A DNA stretch of 16,896 nucleotides from Lachnoclostridium sp. UBA1241. Lineage in GTDB: Bacteria; Bacillota; Clostridia; Lachnospirales; Lachnospiraceae. Below are positions 15,052-16,896 of the stretch, piece by piece. Under the pieces are notes generated by a model. It did no database searches and had not been told where the DNA came from. It worked only from the letters and a program-made list of their open reading frames with translations. Position numbers and translations under genes: made by a program. How positions within the stretch are numbered: the first letter of the stretch is position 1; each line of letters starts with the position of its first letter. The stretch covers positions 1 to 16,896 of the forward strand of contig DBWJ01000050.1 in the NCBI GenBank assembly GCA_002308955.1, read 5' to 3'.

Positions 15052-15086
15052 CAAGGGCTGTCGCATCAAGCGGCAGCCCTTGTTTT
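15052..15086 (+). terminator. Intrinsic terminator of luxS
   Basis: CAAGGGCTGTCGC (15052-15064) pairs with GCGGCAGCCCTTG (15070-15082) around ATCAA, with one G-U pair, then TTTT (15083-15086). It lies 13 bases after the luxS stop. The core is nearly the same as the leuS terminator opposite. Confidence 0.92.
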
Positions 15087-15125
15087 ATATTGGCTCGGTT
15101 GACAGGCATGCCCACAATAGCAAAA

Positions 15126-15156
15126 CTAAAAAGGCTGCCGCTTGGTGCGACAGCCC
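15126..15156 (-). terminator. Intrinsic terminator of leuS
   Basis: Read on the minus strand: GGCTGTCGC pairs with GCGGCAGCC around ACCAA (15133-15155), followed by TTTTT. It lies 10 bases beyond the leuS stop. It is an inverted near-copy of the luxS terminator. Confidence 0.9.
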
Positions 15157-15165
15157 ATAGATCAA

Positions 15166-16896
15166 TTACTGTTTTACAACGATATTAAAGATTTTGCCCT
15201 TGACATAAATCTTCTTCACAACGGTGAAGCCGTCGATGAAGCGGTTGGCGTCGGATTCGAGAATCTTTGCCCAGACTGCGTCCTCGTCCTCTTCCATCGT
15301 CACGTTAACCTTTGCGCGAACCTTGCCGTTTACCTGTACGGCGATTTCAATCGTATCTTCCTTGGTCTTTGCCTCGTCATATACGGGCCATGCCTCGTAG
15401 GCGATGGTACCTTCGTGTCCGAGGATGCTCCACATTTCCTCGCAGATGTGCGGGCAGATACAGCTGAGCATCTTAACAAAGCCCTCTGCATATTCCTTCG
15501 GGCAGCTGCCGGTCTTGTAGCAGGCGTTCACGAAGATCATCATCTGGCTGATTGCGGTATTGAAGGCAATCTTTTCGAAGTCGTTCGTAACCTTCTTGAC
15601 GGTCTGATGGTAAACCTTCTCAAGATCTTTCGCTGCATCGTTTTTGATATTTGCGGGCTCGGTGAAGAACGTCCAAACACGGTTCAGGAACTTCTTTGCT
15701 CCCTCTACGCCTGTGTTGCTCCACGGCTTGCTGACCTCGAGCGGTCCCATGAACATCAGATACAGGCGAAGCGTATCAGCGCCGTAATCCCTTACGATAT
15801 CGCTCGGATTTACTACATATTCCGGATAACGCTTACCCATCTTAATGCCGTTCGAGCCGAGGATCATGCCCTGGTGGATCAGCTTCTTAAACGGCTCCTT
15901 GGTCGGAGCAATGCCCTTATCATACAGGAAACGGTTCCAGATACGGCTGTACATCAGATGTCCTACCGCATGCTCCGGTCCGCCGATATACAAATCAACC
16001 GGCATCCAGTGCTTTAAAAGCTCGGGATCCGCAAGCTGCTTATCGTTGTGCGGATCGATATAACGAAGGAAATACCAGGAAGAACCTGCGGAACCGGGCA
16101 TCGTCGAAGTCTCACGCGTACCCTTGATGCCGTTATGGTCGTATTTCTTCCATTCCGTCGCATTTTCAAGAGGAGCCTTTCCGTTATGGCCCTTGTAATC
16201 ATCAAGCTCAGGCAGAACAAGCGGCAGCTCGTCATCATCCAGAACATGAATCTTTCCGTCCTCGGTATGAACTACCGGTACGGGCTCGCCCCAGTAACGC
16301 TGACGCGCAAAGATCCACTCTCTAAAATGATAGTTGACGGTGCGCTTTGCAACACCCATCTTCTCAAGTTTCACGGTGATGGCTTCTTTTGCTTCCTCAA
16401 CGGTAAGTCCGGTGAACTCCTCGGAATTGATCAGGCGGTATCCTTTGCCGAGATAATCGCCCTTTTCGAATGCCTGTCCGCTCACGTCGACATGACCGAG
16501 CTTTTCGTCACCGTCGATTACCTGAAGCATATCGATATTGTGCGCAATTGCGTACTCAAAGTCTCTCTGGTCATGGGAAGGAACCGCCATAACGGCACCG
16601 GTTCCGTAATTGGCAAGTACGAAATCACCGATGAACATGCGTACTTCGCGGCCGTTCACGGGGTTGATACACGTAACGCCCTTTAATTCGCAGCCGGACT
16701 TCGTCTTGTTGAGTTCGGTACGGTCCATGTCGTTCTTCTTAAGCGTCTCAGCGATATACGCTTCCACCTCTTCGCGGTTCTGCACGCGGTCAAGAAGCGA
16801 TTTCGTAATATCTCCGTCGGGTGCAAGCACCATAAAGGTAATACCGTAAATCGTCTCGATACAGGTCGTAAAAATGCTGAACTCCCCGCCGCCGAC
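15166..16896 (-). CDS. leuS: Leucyl-tRNA synthetase, C-terminal two-thirds (runs off the right edge)
   Basis: Class I synthetase that charges tRNA-Leu and edits mischarged products. The 576 visible residues stay in frame to the window edge; the first methionine seen (16833) is internal. Visible in order: part of the CP1 editing domain, with the threonine-rich region as TTCIETIYG and the conserved YGTGAVMAVPSHDQRDFEYA carrying the editing aspartate; the catalytic return REWIFARQRYWGEPVPV; MPGSAGSSWYFLRY; LYIGGPEHAVGHLMYSR; the KMSKS-loop position as KMGKR (15829-15843); an anticodon-binding helical domain; and the C-terminal domain ending VVKQ. The HIGH motif and the N-terminal 230 or so residues lie outside. 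The gene is convergent with luxS. Identity is certain; the motif variants are discussed as a finding. Confidence 0.96.
   Translation of the reverse strand, partial: VGGGEFSIFTTCIETIYGITFMVLAPDGDITKSLLDRVQNREEVEAYIAETLKKNDMDRTELNKTKSGCELKGVTCINPVNGREVRMFIGDFVLANYGTGAVMAVPSHDQRDFEYAIAHNIDMLQVIDGDEKLGHVDVSGQAFEKGDYLGKGYRLINSEEFTGLTVEEAKEAITVKLEKMGVAKRTVNYHFREWIFARQRYWGEPVPVVHTEDGKIHVLDDDELPLVLPELDDYKGHNGKAPLENATEWKKYDHNGIKGTRETSTMPGSAGSSWYFLRYIDPHNDKQLADPELLKHWMPVDLYIGGPEHAVGHLMYSRIWNRFLYDKGIAPTKEPFKKLIHQGMILGSNGIKMGKRYPEYVVNPSDIVRDYGADTLRLYLMFMGPLEVSKPWSNTGVEGAKKFLNRVWTFFTEPANIKNDAAKDLEKVYHQTVKKVTNDFEKIAFNTAISQMMIFVNACYKTGSCPKEYAEGFVKMLSCICPHICEEMWSILGHEGTIAYEAWPVYDEAKTKEDTIEIAVQVNGKVRAKVNVTMEEDEDAVWAKILESDANRFIDGFTVVKKIYVKGKIFNIVVKQ

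Noticed and set aside
15142..16017. Plus-strand open frame opposite leuS
   Set aside because: It starts inside the leuS terminator region and is antisense to conserved LeuRS motifs.
1..16896. CRISPR array, prophage, transposon, toxin-antitoxin or defence genes
   Set aside because: No spaced direct repeats, transposase, integrase, nuclease or small paired genes were seen; all recognisable genes are metabolic, transport, regulatory or translation functions.

Overview
This window looks like chromosomal housekeeping DNA from a low- to mid-GC Firmicute of class Clostridia, most likely near Lachnospiraceae. That placement is an inference from the gene families (LuxS, FCD-type GntR, Xre-cupin plus PotABCD, a YdiF-like ABC-F protein), the AGGAGG-type ribosome binding sites, sigma-A-like TTGaca/TATAAT promoters and intrinsic terminators. 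There is no CRISPR array, transposase, integrase, phage gene, rRNA or tRNA, and no region where base composition obviously changes.

Layout, left to right. (1) The 5' part of serS runs leftward off the window edge, divergent from an unrecognised gene with a short hydrophobic N-terminus and an Asn/Gln/Arg/Tyr-rich linker (675-1529, +). (2) A leftward four-gene cluster at 5314-1607 is transcribed nnr (NAD(P)H-hydrate repair), a soluble CBS/CorC-domain protein, rlmH (23S rRNA methyltransferase), then a HisA homologue of the eukaryotic HIS6 type. The last three are packed with overlapping or nearly overlapping ends. (3) A divergent monocistronic ABC-F ATPase gene (5494-7416, +) has a promoter overlain by repeated CCGCTwAA boxes and ends at a bidirectional terminator. 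(4) A leftward polyamine-uptake operon, 13231-8276, reads xre-cupin regulator, potA, potB, potC, potD. It is followed by a GntR/FCD regulator gene with its own promoter, whose -10 is overlapped by a TGTATACA palindrome. (5) A D-2-hydroxyacid dehydrogenase gene (-) and luxS (+) are divergent, each with a near-consensus promoter. (6) luxS converges on the 3' two-thirds of leuS (-), which runs off the right edge. The two genes end at two near-identical terminator hairpins in opposite orientations.

How the genes work together: the clearest functional unit is the spermidine/putrescine ABC importer under a probable autoregulated Xre-cupin repressor. The nnr-corC-rlmH-hisA cluster looks like a shared-transcript housekeeping group rather than one pathway. 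serS and leuS are translation genes and luxS is activated-methyl-cycle/AI-2 metabolism.

Most worth a second look: PotA carries an insertion of about 170 residues, made of two diverged tandem repeats, inside its TOBE region. The HisA-like protein is of the eukaryotic type and sits outside any visible his operon. Also of note are the twin inverted terminators, the repeat-covered ABC-F promoter and the divergent KMSKS and editing motifs of LeuRS. I did not find a convincing new multi-gene system such as a defence, mobile or secretion locus.
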